In this document: positions 31,497-40,369 of the stretch, piece by piece | How the letters are laid out: every line of letters starts with the position of its first letter | Numbering within the stretch: the stretch's first letter is position 1 | Source: Clostridiales bacterium | GTDB taxonomy: Bacteria; Bacillota; Clostridia; Christensenellales; Aristaeellaceae | Length of the DNA stretch: 61,973 nt | Direction: 5' to 3' | Assembly (NCBI GenBank): GCA_015056155.1 | Contig: SVGU01000005.1 | Coordinates: forward strand, 1 to 61,973 | The notes under the pieces: model-generated | Database searches by the model: none | Seen by the model: only the letters and a program-made list of their open reading frames with translations | Told to the model about the DNA's origin: nothing | Program-made: the position numbers and the translations under genes

Positions 31497-32219
31497 TCAC
31501 CACACCGCCCTTTCCGCCTCCAGCACCTGCAGCACCCGGCTCTCCAGGCAGCCCTTGCCCTGGATGAGCATCTCGCCGCTCCTGCTCAGGCAGAGGAAGA
31601 ATATCCCGCTGACGTCGGGGAATCCGGCCTTTCCGGCGGTTTCCCGCAGCCAGGCTTCCGTCAGGCGGCCCCTTTTCAGGTTTTCCCTCTGCACCTCGCC
31701 GTCCATCACCAGCGGCAGGGGCAGCCCTTCTGATGCGACCGTAAGCCCCATGTCTGCCGGGGTGAGCGGCCTGTTCGCCGCCTTCGGAAACACGCTGATC
31801 TGCCCGCCCGGCTCCAGCACGGCCGTCCCGACCTCCATCGGGTCCAGCACGCCGCCGGTGCGGATGGCCTCCATCAGATCGTTGAGGTCGACGGCGCTCT
31901 TGCGCAGCTGCTTTTCGCAGATCACGCCGTCGCGTACCAGTACCGTCGGCTGCCCGCAGAACCAGCGGCGGACCCGCTGGGACTTCATGCACGCCCAGGA
32001 GATCAGCCCGTGGCAGACCGCCAGGGCGATCATCGGCAGGATCCCGTACAGCAGCGGGATCCCGACGCCGCCCATGGGCGTCGCGGCCAGCTCGGCGATC
32101 ATGATGACCACCACGACCTCGAAGGGCTGCAGCTGCCCCACCTGCCGCTTGCCCATCACGCGCATCGCCAGGAGCGACGCCCCGTAGAGAATCACCGAGC
32201 GCACGAAGATCGTCAGCAT
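31497..32219 (-). CDS. DUF421 (YetF/YdfS-type) membrane protein
   Basis: 240 residues. Three N-terminal TM helices within about 5-80 include 'MRVMGKRQVGQLQPFEVVVVIMIAELA', the family hallmark. A soluble C-terminal DUF421 domain follows with 'LNDLMEAIRTGGVLDPMEV' and 'AVLEPGGQISVFPKA'. In Bacillus, paralogues such as YetF and SpoVA-linked proteins act in spore germination or envelope stress. The start at 32219 has GGAGGG upstream. No clear sigma-E or sigma-G promoter was found before it. Confidence 0.88.
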   Translation of the reverse strand: MLTIFVRSVILYGASLLAMRVMGKRQVGQLQPFEVVVVIMIAELAATPMGGVGIPLLYGILPMIALAVCHGLISWACMKSQRVRRWFCGQPTVLVRDGVICEKQLRKSAVDLNDLMEAIRTGGVLDPMEVGTAVLEPGGQISVFPKAANRPLTPADMGLTVASEGLPLPLVMDGEVQRENLKRGRLTEAWLRETAGKAGFPDVSGIFFLCLSRSGEMLIQGKGCLESRVLQVLEAERAVW

Positions 32220-32301
32220 GCCCCGCCCTCCATTTCCCTGTTATCCACAGCCTGCCCACATTTTCCCCGCGACATGCACAACAGAAAGGAAGGATGACCC
32301 C

Positions 32302-32874
32302 ATGAAGAAGCTCCTCGCCCTGCTCGCAGCGCTCCTGCTCGCCGTTCTCCCCGCGTCCGCCGAAAATGCGCCCGAATTCTCCGAGGACGAGGCCGCCGCC
32401 CTCGTACTGAAGGCCATCTGCGCCTTCCTCGATTCGGAGGAGCTCATCTACGAGACGTCCATGGAATACCCGATGTGCAGCCTGTCCTTCGACCTGGAGA
32501 AGACCTCCGCCCTTGGCAGCTGCATCGGCATGGACGCCCACGCGATGTACGACGGTGCGCTCATCATCGCCTACTACGAGCAGAACGTGCCCGAGGACCG
32601 GGCGGACGAGGTCCTGCGCCTATGCAACTACCTCAACGCCGAGACCTACGGCGCAAAGCTGTATCTGTCGCCCGACGACCTGGGGCTGTACTGCGAGACC
32701 TTCCTGCCCCTGTACGCCGGGAGCATCGGCGATGAGGAGATGTTCCTCCTGAGCGAATCCTTCTGGCTCGCCTATGGCTTCGCGGAGTTCTATCACGACT
32801 ACTTCATCGAAGTGATCGCCAACGGCGAAACCGCCGCCAATGCCTACGCCATGTGGCTCGCCGACAGCGAGTGA
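32302..32874 (+). CDS. Secreted protein of unknown function
   Basis: 190 residues. Signal peptide at 1-20 (MKKLLALLAALLLAVLPASA). The mature part is acidic and alpha/beta, with 'AYYEQNVPEDRADEVLRLCNYLNAE' resembling the YbjN/type III chaperone-like fold; this likeness is by eye only. ATG at 32302 was chosen over an in-frame upstream ATG because the signal peptide begins here and AAAGGAAGG precedes it. Monocistronic, with a terminator after it. Confidence 0.75.
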   Translation: MKKLLALLAALLLAVLPASAENAPEFSEDEAAALVLKAICAFLDSEELIYETSMEYPMCSLSFDLEKTSALGSCIGMDAHAMYDGALIIAYYEQNVPEDRADEVLRLCNYLNAETYGAKLYLSPDDLGLYCETFLPLYAGSIGDEEMFLLSESFWLAYGFAEFYHDYFIEVIANGETAANAYAMWLADSE

Positions 32875-32884
32875 CGCTCCAACT

Positions 32885-32920
32885 TCCCGCTTGCCCCCGC
32901 AGGCGGGATTTCTTTGTTTT
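32885..32920 (+). terminator. Terminator after the secreted protein gene
   Basis: TCCCGC and GCGGGA arms around a 12-base loop, followed by TTTCTTTGTTTTTT, 10 bases after the stop. Confidence 0.75.
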
Positions 32921-32933
32921 TTGGCCCGAAGCC

Positions 32934-32962
32934 TTGCAGGCGCTCCGCTCCTGTGGTATTAT
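32934..32962 (+). promoter_or_regulatory. Sigma-A promoter of the ecfA1-to-GNAT operon
   Basis: TTGCAG (32934-32939), 17-base spacer, TATTAT (32957-32962), 37 bases before ecfA1. Confidence 0.72.
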
Positions 32963-32999
32963 ATAGGGTGGTATATTATCCCCAACAAGGAGTCTTGGA

Positions 33000-33845
33000 A
33001 TGAACGATACGATCATTTCGGTGAAGGACGTCTCCTTCACCTACGAGGACGCAGCGGAGCCTGCGCTCAGCGGCGTGTCCGTGGATGTGCGGCGCGGCGA
33101 GTTCCTGGCGGTGCTGGGCCACAATGGCTCCGGCAAGTCCACGCTGGCCAAGCTGCTCAATGCGCTGTATGTGCCCACGGAAGGCAGGGTCACCGTCTGC
33201 GGGCTGGATACGCAGGATGACGAGCACCTCTGGGACATCCGCCAGCAGGCGGGTATGATCTTCCAGAACCCGGACAACCAGATCGTCGCCACGGTCGTGC
33301 GGGAGGACGTCGCCTTCGGGCTGGAGAACCTCGCCGTGCCGCATGACGAGATGGTCCGCCGCATCGACGAGGCGCTCGCTGCCGTCCGCATGACGGACTT
33401 TGCCGAGTCCGCGCCCCACATGCTCTCCGGCGGCCAGAAGCAGCGCGTCGCCATCGCCGGCATCCTCGCCATGCAGCCCAGCGTCATCATCGCTGACGAG
33501 GCCACCGCCATGCTCGACCCCTCCGGCCGCAAGGAGGTGCTCTCCACCATCCGCCGGCTCAACCGGGAGAAGGGCATCACCGTCGTGTGGATCACTCACT
33601 ACATGGAGGAAGCCGCGCAGGCCGACCGCGTGGTGGTGATGAACCACGGTCAGGTCGCGCTGACCGGAAAGCCCCGCGAGGTCTTCGAGCAGGTGGAGAC
33701 GCTGCGGGAGCTGCATCTGGACGTGCCCCACATGACTGATCTGGCGCAGGACCTGCGCAGGGACGGCATGCCCCTGCCCGAGGGGATCCTGACCGTGGAG
33801 GAAATGGCCGAGGAGGTATGCAAGCTCTTATGCCGATCGAAGTAA
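33000..33845 (+). CDS. ecfA1: ECF transporter ATPase A1
   Basis: 281 residues. One of two ATPases energising vitamin uptake with EcfT and exchangeable S components. Walker A 'GHNGSGKST', Q-loop 'MIFQNPDNQIVATVV', signature 'LSGGQKQRV', Walker B 'VIIADEATAMLDP' and the H-loop 'VWITHYMEEA' are intact. 'NPDNQ' is the EcfA1 Q-loop. The gene order ecfA1-ecfA2-ecfT-truA is the classical group II set. A matching S component, FolT, is encoded at 54056. Confidence 0.96.
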   Translation: MNDTIISVKDVSFTYEDAAEPALSGVSVDVRRGEFLAVLGHNGSGKSTLAKLLNALYVPTEGRVTVCGLDTQDDEHLWDIRQQAGMIFQNPDNQIVATVVREDVAFGLENLAVPHDEMVRRIDEALAAVRMTDFAESAPHMLSGGQKQRVAIAGILAMQPSVIIADEATAMLDPSGRKEVLSTIRRLNREKGITVVWITHYMEEAAQADRVVVMNHGQVALTGKPREVFEQVETLRELHLDVPHMTDLAQDLRRDGMPLPEGILTVEEMAEEVCKLLCRSK

Positions 33846-34693
33846 AGAACCTGACGCACACCTATTCCCAGGGCAGTGCGTTCCAGTCCACCGCGATCCG
33901 CGACGTGAACCTGACCATCGAGGACGGCGAGTTCGTCTGCATCGTCGGCCATACGGGCAGCGGCAAGTCCACGCTGGTGCAGCATCTGAACGGCCTGCTC
34001 AAACCGACTTCCGGTCTGATCCTTGTCGATGGCGAGGATATGAACGGCGAAAAAGTAGACAAACGACGCATCCGGCAGAATGTCGGTCTGGTTTTCCAGT
34101 ACCCGGAGTATCAGCTGTTTGAGGAAACCGTCGTCAAAGACATCGCCTTCGGCCCCAGGAATCAGGGGCTTTCCGCCGAGGAGACCGATCGTCGGGTCCG
34201 GGCGGCCATGGCGCATGTCCATCTGGATTACGACAAGTACGCCGAGCGCAGCCCCTTCGAGCTGTCCGGCGGACAGATGCGCCGGGTGGCCATCGCAGGC
34301 GTGCTCGCGATGGAGCCCAAGTACCTGATTCTGGACGAACCGACCGCGGGTCTGGATCCGAAGGGCCGCGACCGCATCCTCGGCATGATCCAGGACCTGC
34401 ACCGCGAGGGCAACACGACCGTTGTGATGGTCAGCCATTCCATGGACGACTGCGCACGCCTGGCGACCCGCATGATCGTGATGAGCAAGGGCACGGTCGT
34501 GGCGAGCGACACGCCCCGGGCGGTCTTCTCCCAGCCGGAGATGATGCACAGCGTGGGCCTTGGCGTCCCGGAGGCAGCCCAGCTCTGCGCGCAGCTCCGC
34601 GCCCGCGGCGTCGATCTGCCGGACGATCTGTACACGCAGGAGGAGCTGCATGAGCATCTGCTCCGGCTGTGGAAGGGGGGCGCAAAGGCATGA
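33830..34693 (+). CDS. ecfA2: ECF transporter ATPase A2
   Basis: 287 residues from ATG 33830. Walker A 'GHTGSGKST', Q-loop 'VFQYPEYQLFEETV' (EcfA2 type), signature 'LSGGQMRRV', Walker B 'YLILDEPTAGLDP', H-loop 'VMVSHSMDD'. The start MPIEVKNLTH matches the usual family N-terminus; an in-frame ATG at 33818 would add four residues but sits only 1 base from AGGAGG. Overlaps the end of ecfA1 and the start of ecfT. Confidence 0.95.
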   Translation: MPIEVKNLTHTYSQGSAFQSTAIRDVNLTIEDGEFVCIVGHTGSGKSTLVQHLNGLLKPTSGLILVDGEDMNGEKVDKRRIRQNVGLVFQYPEYQLFEETVVKDIAFGPRNQGLSAEETDRRVRAAMAHVHLDYDKYAERSPFELSGGQMRRVAIAGVLAMEPKYLILDEPTAGLDPKGRDRILGMIQDLHREGNTTVVMVSHSMDDCARLATRMIVMSKGTVVASDTPRAVFSQPEMMHSVGLGVPEAAQLCAQLRARGVDLPDDLYTQEELHEHLLRLWKGGAKA

Positions 34694-35529
34694 TGAAGAA
34701 TATCACCCTCGGCCAGTACTATCCCGTGGACAGCTGGGTGCACCGCCTGGACCCCCGGACGAAGATCCTGCTGACCATCGCGATGATCGTGGCGGTGTTC
34801 ATGGTGCACTCCCTGGTGGGCTACGCCATCGTGCTGGGCTTCATCTACCTGAGCGCCCGCATGTCGAAGATCCCCTTCCGCATGCTCGTCAAGGGCGTGA
34901 AGGCGCTACGTTTCATCCTGATCCTCACCTTCCTGATGAACCTGTTCTTCTCCTCCGGCGAAACGCTGCTGGTCGAGTGGGGCGTGATCCGCATTACGCA
35001 GGAGGGCCTCTCGCAGGCGATCCATTATTCCCTGCGCCTGGTGTTCCTGGTGATGGGCACGTCGCTGATGACCCTCACCACCTCGCCCATCGCCCTCTCC
35101 GACGGCATCGAGCTGCTGCTCAGCCCGCTGAAGAAGATCCACTTCCCCGCCCATGAGCTGGCGATGATGATGTCCATCGCGCTGCGGTTCATCCCCACGC
35201 TGATGGAGGAGGCCGACAAGATCATGAAGGCGCAGATGGCGCGCGGCGCCGACTTCGAGTCCGGCAATCTGCTCGCCCGCGCCAAGGCGATGGTGCCGCT
35301 GCTGGTGCCGCTGTTCGTCAGCGCCTTCCGCCGCGCGGGCGATCTGGCCATGGCCATGGAGAGCCGCTGCTACCACGGCGGCGAGAACCGTACCCGCCTG
35401 CGTGTCCTCCGGATCACCCGGAACGACTGGATCGCCGCCGCCTGCGTGGCCGCGCTGATCGCACTGATCGTGCTGGAGGGCTGGGCGGTACCTGTCGTGA
35501 CGGCCGCGGTGAAGGGGCTGATCGCATGA
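34690..35529 (+). CDS. ecfT: ECF transporter transmembrane protein EcfT
   Basis: 279 residues, about five to six TM helices. Couples the ATPases to S components. The two Ala-Arg-Gly-type coupling motifs are visible as 'KAQMARGADF' and 'AMESRCYHGGENRTRL'. Two adjacent ATGs (34690, 34693) overlap the ecfA2 stop. The stop overlaps the truA ATG by 4 bases. Confidence 0.94.
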   Translation: MMKNITLGQYYPVDSWVHRLDPRTKILLTIAMIVAVFMVHSLVGYAIVLGFIYLSARMSKIPFRMLVKGVKALRFILILTFLMNLFFSSGETLLVEWGVIRITQEGLSQAIHYSLRLVFLVMGTSLMTLTTSPIALSDGIELLLSPLKKIHFPAHELAMMMSIALRFIPTLMEEADKIMKAQMARGADFESGNLLARAKAMVPLLVPLFVSAFRRAGDLAMAMESRCYHGGENRTRLRVLRITRNDWIAAACVAALIALIVLEGWAVPVVTAAVKGLIA

Positions 35530-36308
35530 GACGCATTCTGCTGACCGTCGAATATGACGGCACGAATTACGCCGGATGGCAGCGGCAGCTGAACGGCCTC
35601 GCCGTCCAGCAGGTGCTGGAGGAGGCCCTGCAAAGGGCCACCGGCGAGCGCATCGTCGTCACCGGCGCAAGCCGCACGGACGCAGGCGTGCACGCCCTGG
35701 GGCAGGCGGTCCACTTCGACACGGAGAGCCGCATCCCGCCCGAAAAGTACCCCTTTGTGCTCAACACCATGCTGCCCCGGGACGTGCGCGTCCACACCGG
35801 CCGGGAGGTCCCGCCGGAGTTCCACACGCGCTTCATGACCCGCCGCAAGCGCTATACCTACCGCATCATCAACAGCCGCCACGCCAGCGCCATCCGCCGC
35901 TGCACCCATGTGCACGTGCCGGTTCCGCTGGACGTCCCTGCGATGCAGGAGGCGGCGAAACAGCTGCTGGGCACACACGATTTCGCTGCCTTCCAGGCCG
36001 CCGGCGGCACGGCGAAGACCACCGTCCGCACGATCTACTCCGCCGACCTGACCGCATCGGGCGACGAGCTCACCCTCGTCATCGAGGGCGACGCGTTCCT
36101 GTACAACATGGTGCGCATCATCGCCGGAACGCTGATCGAGATCGGCCACGGAAAGCGCAGCGGCGACGCCTTCAGCGAGGCGTACCGGACCCTCGACCGC
36201 CTGTCGCTGGGCGTGACCGCCCCGCCCCACGGGCTGGAGCTGACGAAGGTCTACTACCCGGAGGAGGCTTTCGTCTTCCCCGAGCAGCTGAAATGGCATA
36301 CAGACTGA
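35526..36308 (+). CDS. truA: tRNA pseudouridine(38-40) synthase
   Basis: 260 residues. Converts uridines 38-40 of the tRNA anticodon arm to pseudouridine. Catalytic Asp in 'GASRTDAGVHALGQ'; other family blocks are 'VEYDGTNYAGWQRQ', 'RRKRYTYRI' and 'FLYNMVRIIAGTLIEIG'. Overlaps ecfT by 4 bases, the conserved clostridial arrangement. Confidence 0.96.
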   Translation: MRRILLTVEYDGTNYAGWQRQLNGLAVQQVLEEALQRATGERIVVTGASRTDAGVHALGQAVHFDTESRIPPEKYPFVLNTMLPRDVRVHTGREVPPEFHTRFMTRRKRYTYRIINSRHASAIRRCTHVHVPVPLDVPAMQEAAKQLLGTHDFAAFQAAGGTAKTTVRTIYSADLTASGDELTLVIEGDAFLYNMVRIIAGTLIEIGHGKRSGDAFSEAYRTLDRLSLGVTAPPHGLELTKVYYPEEAFVFPEQLKWHTD

Positions 36309-36338
36309 CACGACCGCCTGCGAACAGGAGGAGCCATC

Positions 36339-37283
36339 ATGAAATACGCCGTCTTTTCCGACGTACACGGCAATGCGCCCGCGCTGCGGCTGGCGCTTGA
36401 GGACGCGCGGAAGCATGGCGCGGAGGGCTTCCTGTTCGCGGGCGATTACTGTATCAGCGCGCCCTGGCCGAACGAGGTGATCACGCTCATCCGCGACATC
36501 CCCGGCGCACGCTTCATCCGAGGCAACAACGACGACCTGTACGTCTTTCCCCACGATGACAGCGGGCAGTATGAGATCGCCCGATGGTGCCGGGATACGC
36601 TGACGGACGAAAATCGCCGCTGGCTGCACGATCTGCCGGAGGAGCTCACCTTCTCCTGCGAGGACGTGACGGTGCGGATGGCGCATTCCTCGGAGGCCTT
36701 CGTCGGCAAGACGCTCCACGCCCACTACCGCACCAGCAGCCTGGCCCGCATGTACCCGGACGGAAACGTCGCCCATGAAACGCTGCTGCAGGATTTCCGC
36801 AGCCGGATGGCCGGCGACGCAGCCTTCACGGCCTGCATCGACCATCAGGAACCGGGCGTGTACATCTTCGGCCACAACCACATCCAGTGCTTCGGCGATT
36901 TTAACGGGCGGCTGCTCGTGAACCCCGGCGGCTGCGGCGATCCGCTGGACTGCGAGGAATGCTGCGCGCCCTACACGCTGCTGACCATTGAAAACGGGCG
37001 CTGCGCCGTGACCGAGCGCCGCATCCCCTACGACCCGGAGCCGTTGATCGCGCAGGTCCGGCAGAGCAGTCAGTACGCTGCCGCCCGCGTTTGGAGCGAG
37101 CTCATGTTCATGTCCTGGCGCACCCGGCGCGAGAAGATGGGCAGCTTCATCCGGTACTGCATCCAGTTTGCCGAGCGCATTGGCGATCCCCGGCGGCCCT
37201 TTGCCCGGGATACCTGGGAAGCCGCGTATGAGGAATGGCGGACGATCGCCCCGGCGCTGCAGCCGGAGCTGTTCGTTCGCTGA
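36339..37283 (+). CDS. Calcineurin-like metallophosphoesterase
   Basis: 314 residues, cytoplasmic. Metal-site motifs are 'FSDVHGN' (DxH), 'LFAGDYC' (GD), 'IRGNND' (GNND, usual GNHD or GNCD), 'RMAHSS' (H) and 'IFGHNHIQ' (GHxH). A C-terminal extension of about 80 residues beyond the usual YfcE core holds two conserved-looking Trp. AGGAGG precedes ATG at 36339. Substrate unknown. Member of the long plus-strand operon. Confidence 0.85.
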   Translation: MKYAVFSDVHGNAPALRLALEDARKHGAEGFLFAGDYCISAPWPNEVITLIRDIPGARFIRGNNDDLYVFPHDDSGQYEIARWCRDTLTDENRRWLHDLPEELTFSCEDVTVRMAHSSEAFVGKTLHAHYRTSSLARMYPDGNVAHETLLQDFRSRMAGDAAFTACIDHQEPGVYIFGHNHIQCFGDFNGRLLVNPGGCGDPLDCEECCAPYTLLTIENGRCAVTERRIPYDPEPLIAQVRQSSQYAAARVWSELMFMSWRTRREKMGSFIRYCIQFAERIGDPRRPFARDTWEAAYEEWRTIAPALQPELFVR

Positions 37284-37302
37284 AAAAAGGAGGCGACTGC
37301 GC

Positions 37303-38742
37303 TTGAAGCGTTCTTTCATGACCACCCTGCCGGACAAGACCGGCGCATTCCTCGAGGCCAGCCGCATCATCCTCGCCCACGGCGGCAACATGACCCGCGC
37401 CAGCTACAACAAGGCCGTGGACGCCCACACGCTGTTCCTGGACGTGGAAGCGGAGGAGCATGGGCTGGACGCCATCGAGGCGGAGCTGACCCGCGCGGGC
37501 TTCCTGCAGACCGCCGCGTATGTGAAGATCGTGCTGGCAGAGATCGGGGTGCCCGATGCGCCGGGGGCGACGATCCCCGTGCTGGAGCTGCTCGCACAGC
37601 ATCGCGTCAGCATCTCCTACATTTCCAGCCAGCCGGCCTCCGGCGGGACCGTGACCCTCAAGCTGGGGCTGTACATCGAAGAGCCCGGCGTGATCGAGGG
37701 GCTGCTGCGGAAGCTTTCGGAGATCTGCACCGTGCGGATCCTCGACTACGACGCGGGCGAAAAGCGGCTGGACAACACAGTCTTCTACCTCACCTTCGCC
37801 GACGAAATGCGCCGCCTGCTCCGCATGACGCAGGAGCAGACCAGCGAATTCATCTACTACACCAATCTGGTCATGCAGCAGCTGGACGACAAGGGCGAAC
37901 CGCCGGGAAAAACCTTCGAATATATCAGCCGGTTTGCCCATTTCGTCTCCGAGCACGGCGGCACCGCCTATGACTGCCGCATCACCGCCCAGCGCCTCAC
38001 CGACCGGGTCAGCGTGACGGTCATCGAACCGCCCTGCGGCAGCAACATCACCGTCCTGGAGGACGAGAAGACCCGCGCGCTGCTGGTGGTGGACGGCGGC
38101 TTCAGCTGCTATGCCCGGCTGACGATGCGGGTGCTGCGGTCAGTCTTCCCCGACTTCGACCTGCGCAGGAAGGAAATGCTCCTGACCCACTCCGACTCCG
38201 ACCATTCGGGCATCAGCCGGTATTTTGACACGGTCTGGTGCTCGCGCCGGACGGCGGACTGCTTCGCCAGTGAGCATCTGGGCCAGCCCTGCCCCCGGGA
38301 GGAGAACCCCAACATGCGTCCCTACTACCGGCTGTCGAACCTGATCTGCGACTATGTGCCGCCGGAGCTTCACCGGCTGCGGCAGCTCGATTCCCAGCCC
38401 TGCGACGATTCCCAGCCCCTGAGCCAGATCGGCCGGTTTTCCTTTGGCGACATGGATTTCACCGTCCTGCAGGGCAACGGCGGCCACGTCCCCGGCGAAA
38501 CCGTACTGATGGACGACCGGCACCGCGTCGCCATTACCGGCGACGACTACATCAACATTCACGACTGCATCGCGCCCCAGGCAGAGTTCAACCGCCTCGC
38601 CCCCTACCTCGCCCGCAGCGTCAACCAGGACAGCGCAAAGTACCGCCGCATCCTCGCCGCGCTCAAGGCCATGATGGACGGCGAGGGCTGGCTGCTCCTG
38701 CCCGGCCACGGCGCGATCATCCAGCGCGATCAGCGCCTGTAA
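37303..38742 (+). CDS. ACT-domain metallo-beta-lactamase-fold hydrolase
   Basis: 479 residues. Two ACT-like modules come first (about 5-75, 'TLPDKTGAFLEASRIILAHGGN', and 78-150, 'VPDAPGATIPVLELLAQHRVSIS'). A helical linker follows, then a metallo-beta-lactamase domain from about 245 with 'LLTHSDSDHSGI' (HxDxDH), 'GHVPGETVLMD', 'ITGDDYINIH' and 'LLPGHGAII'. TTG at 37303 was chosen because AAAGGAGG lies 9 bases before it; ATG at 37318 is the alternative. ACT modules usually sense amino acids, so ligand-controlled hydrolase activity is possible (inference). Confidence 0.85.
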   Translation: MKRSFMTTLPDKTGAFLEASRIILAHGGNMTRASYNKAVDAHTLFLDVEAEEHGLDAIEAELTRAGFLQTAAYVKIVLAEIGVPDAPGATIPVLELLAQHRVSISYISSQPASGGTVTLKLGLYIEEPGVIEGLLRKLSEICTVRILDYDAGEKRLDNTVFYLTFADEMRRLLRMTQEQTSEFIYYTNLVMQQLDDKGEPPGKTFEYISRFAHFVSEHGGTAYDCRITAQRLTDRVSVTVIEPPCGSNITVLEDEKTRALLVVDGGFSCYARLTMRVLRSVFPDFDLRRKEMLLTHSDSDHSGISRYFDTVWCSRRTADCFASEHLGQPCPREENPNMRPYYRLSNLICDYVPPELHRLRQLDSQPCDDSQPLSQIGRFSFGDMDFTVLQGNGGHVPGETVLMDDRHRVAITGDDYINIHDCIAPQAEFNRLAPYLARSVNQDSAKYRRILAALKAMMDGEGWLLLPGHGAIIQRDQRL

Positions 38743-38752
38743 CGAGGTACCT

Positions 38753-40369
38753 ATGCTCCGACTTGACAACATTTCCCTGCCCCTGTCGTGGGATATGCCG
38801 CTGCTGACCGAGGCCGTGCTGCGCAAGCTCCGCATCCCCGCGGACCAGCTGATCTCCCTGTCGCTGGCGAAAAAGTCCGTGGACGCGCGCGACAAGGGCG
38901 ACGTGCACTTCGTCGTCTCCTGCGATGTGAAGCTGAAGAACGAGGACGCCTGGTTCAAGCGCTTCAAGCCCGGCACGGTCAACCGGGTGATGCCCCCTGC
39001 CCCGCCGGTACTTGAAAAGCCTGCCTTCGCCCGCCCGCCCGTGGTGGTCGGCGCTGGCCCCGCGGGCCTCTTTGCCGCGCTGACGCTGGCGCAGTCCGGC
39101 GCGAACCCCATCCTCATCGAGCGCGGTCAGCCCGTCGATCAGCGCACGCAGGACGTGGCCGCCATGCAGAAGGACGGCGTCCTCGACCCGGACAGCAACG
39201 TGCAGTTCGGCGAGGGCGGCGCCGGCGCATTCTCCGACGGCAAGCTGACCACGGGCACCAAATCGCCCTACATCCGCCATGTGCTGCGCACCTTCGTGGA
39301 CCACGGCGCGCCGGAGGAGATCCTGTACCTGTCCAAGCCCCACATCGGCACCGACCGCCTCAAGGGCGTCGTCGCGGGCATCCGCAACGAGATCATCCGC
39401 CTGGGCGGAACGGTCCTGTTCGGCACGAAGGTGACGGAGCTGATCGTGCGCGGACACCGTGTGGAGGGCGTATGCGTCAGCCAGCAGGGCGGGAAGCGCG
39501 AGATCCTCACCGACAGCGTGCTCCTCGCCATCGGCCACAGCGCCCGCGACACCATGCAGAGCCTTTTCAATCAGGGCGTGATCATGGTGCAAAAGCCCTT
39601 CGCGATGGGCGTGCGCATCGAGCATCCGCAATCGCTGATCAGCAAGGCGCAGTACGGCCGGAGCTGGCAGCACCCGGCCCTGGGCGCGGCAGACTACAAG
39701 CTGGCCGTCCACACGCCGGACAAGCGCGGCTGCTACACCTTCTGCATGTGTCCGGGCGGCGAGGTGATCGCGGCGGCGAGCCAGCCGGGCGGCCTGTGCG
39801 TCAACGGCATGAGCTACCACGCCCGCGACGGCCGCAACGCCAACGCGGCGCTGCTGGTCGGCGTGAACCCGGAGGACTTCGGCGACGATCATCCCCTCGC
39901 CGGCTTCGTGTGGCAGCGGAGCATCGAGCAGGCGGCCTACCGCCTGGGCGCCGGGAGCCCCGGTGGCAGCGGTGGCTACAAGGCCCCCGTGCAGCGCGTG
40001 GAGGACCTGCTCGCCGGCCGCGCAACGAAGGCTTTGGGCGATGTGATCCCCACGTATCAGCCCGGTGTGACCCCCGCGGACCTGCGGGAATGCCTGCCCG
40101 GCTTCATCATTGAGGACCTGAAATTCGGCATCCGCGGCATGGACCGGCAGCTGCGCGGCTTTGCGCACCCGGATGCGGTGCTGACCGGCGTGGAGACGCG
40201 CTCCTCCTCCCCCGTGAGGCTGAACCGCGACCGCGCGACCTGCATGGCGGAGGGGCTGGACGGCCTGTTCCCCGTGGGCGAAGGCGCGGGCTATGCCGGC
40301 GGTATCATGTCGGCGGCGGTGGACGGCATCGTCGCTGCGCTGGCCGCCATCGAAAGGAGCCGGCTGTGA
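38753..40369 (+). CDS. FAD-dependent oxidoreductase (COG2509 type)
   Basis: 538 residues. A small N-terminal alpha/beta domain ('IPADQLISLSLAKKSVDARDKGDVHF') precedes an FAD/NAD(P)-binding core beginning 'VVVGAGPAGLFAALTLAQSG' near residue 97. 'NVQFGEGGAGAFSDGKLTT' and the C-terminal 'GLFPVGEGAGYAGGIMSAAVDG' are hallmarks of this uncharacterised dehydrogenase family. Its physiological substrate is unknown. ATG follows an ACGAGG site; the stop overlaps the next ATG-like start by 4 bases (GTGA). Confidence 0.9.
   Translation: MLRLDNISLPLSWDMPLLTEAVLRKLRIPADQLISLSLAKKSVDARDKGDVHFVVSCDVKLKNEDAWFKRFKPGTVNRVMPPAPPVLEKPAFARPPVVVGAGPAGLFAALTLAQSGANPILIERGQPVDQRTQDVAAMQKDGVLDPDSNVQFGEGGAGAFSDGKLTTGTKSPYIRHVLRTFVDHGAPEEILYLSKPHIGTDRLKGVVAGIRNEIIRLGGTVLFGTKVTELIVRGHRVEGVCVSQQGGKREILTDSVLLAIGHSARDTMQSLFNQGVIMVQKPFAMGVRIEHPQSLISKAQYGRSWQHPALGAADYKLAVHTPDKRGCYTFCMCPGGEVIAAASQPGGLCVNGMSYHARDGRNANAALLVGVNPEDFGDDHPLAGFVWQRSIEQAAYRLGAGSPGGSGGYKAPVQRVEDLLAGRATKALGDVIPTYQPGVTPADLRECLPGFIIEDLKFGIRGMDRQLRGFAHPDAVLTGVETRSSSPVRLNRDRATCMAEGLDGLFPVGEGAGYAGGIMSAAVDGIVAALAAIERSRL

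Noticed and set aside
32242-32251. TTATCCACA-like DnaA box
   Set aside because: A single copy with no cluster, AT-rich unwinding region or dnaA/dnaN genes; chance occurrence is likely.
38140-40168. Long minus-strand frames (325 and 483 codons) over the ACT-hydrolase and FAD oxidoreductase genes
   Set aside because: Antisense shadows of well-supported plus-strand enzymes with intact catalytic motifs.
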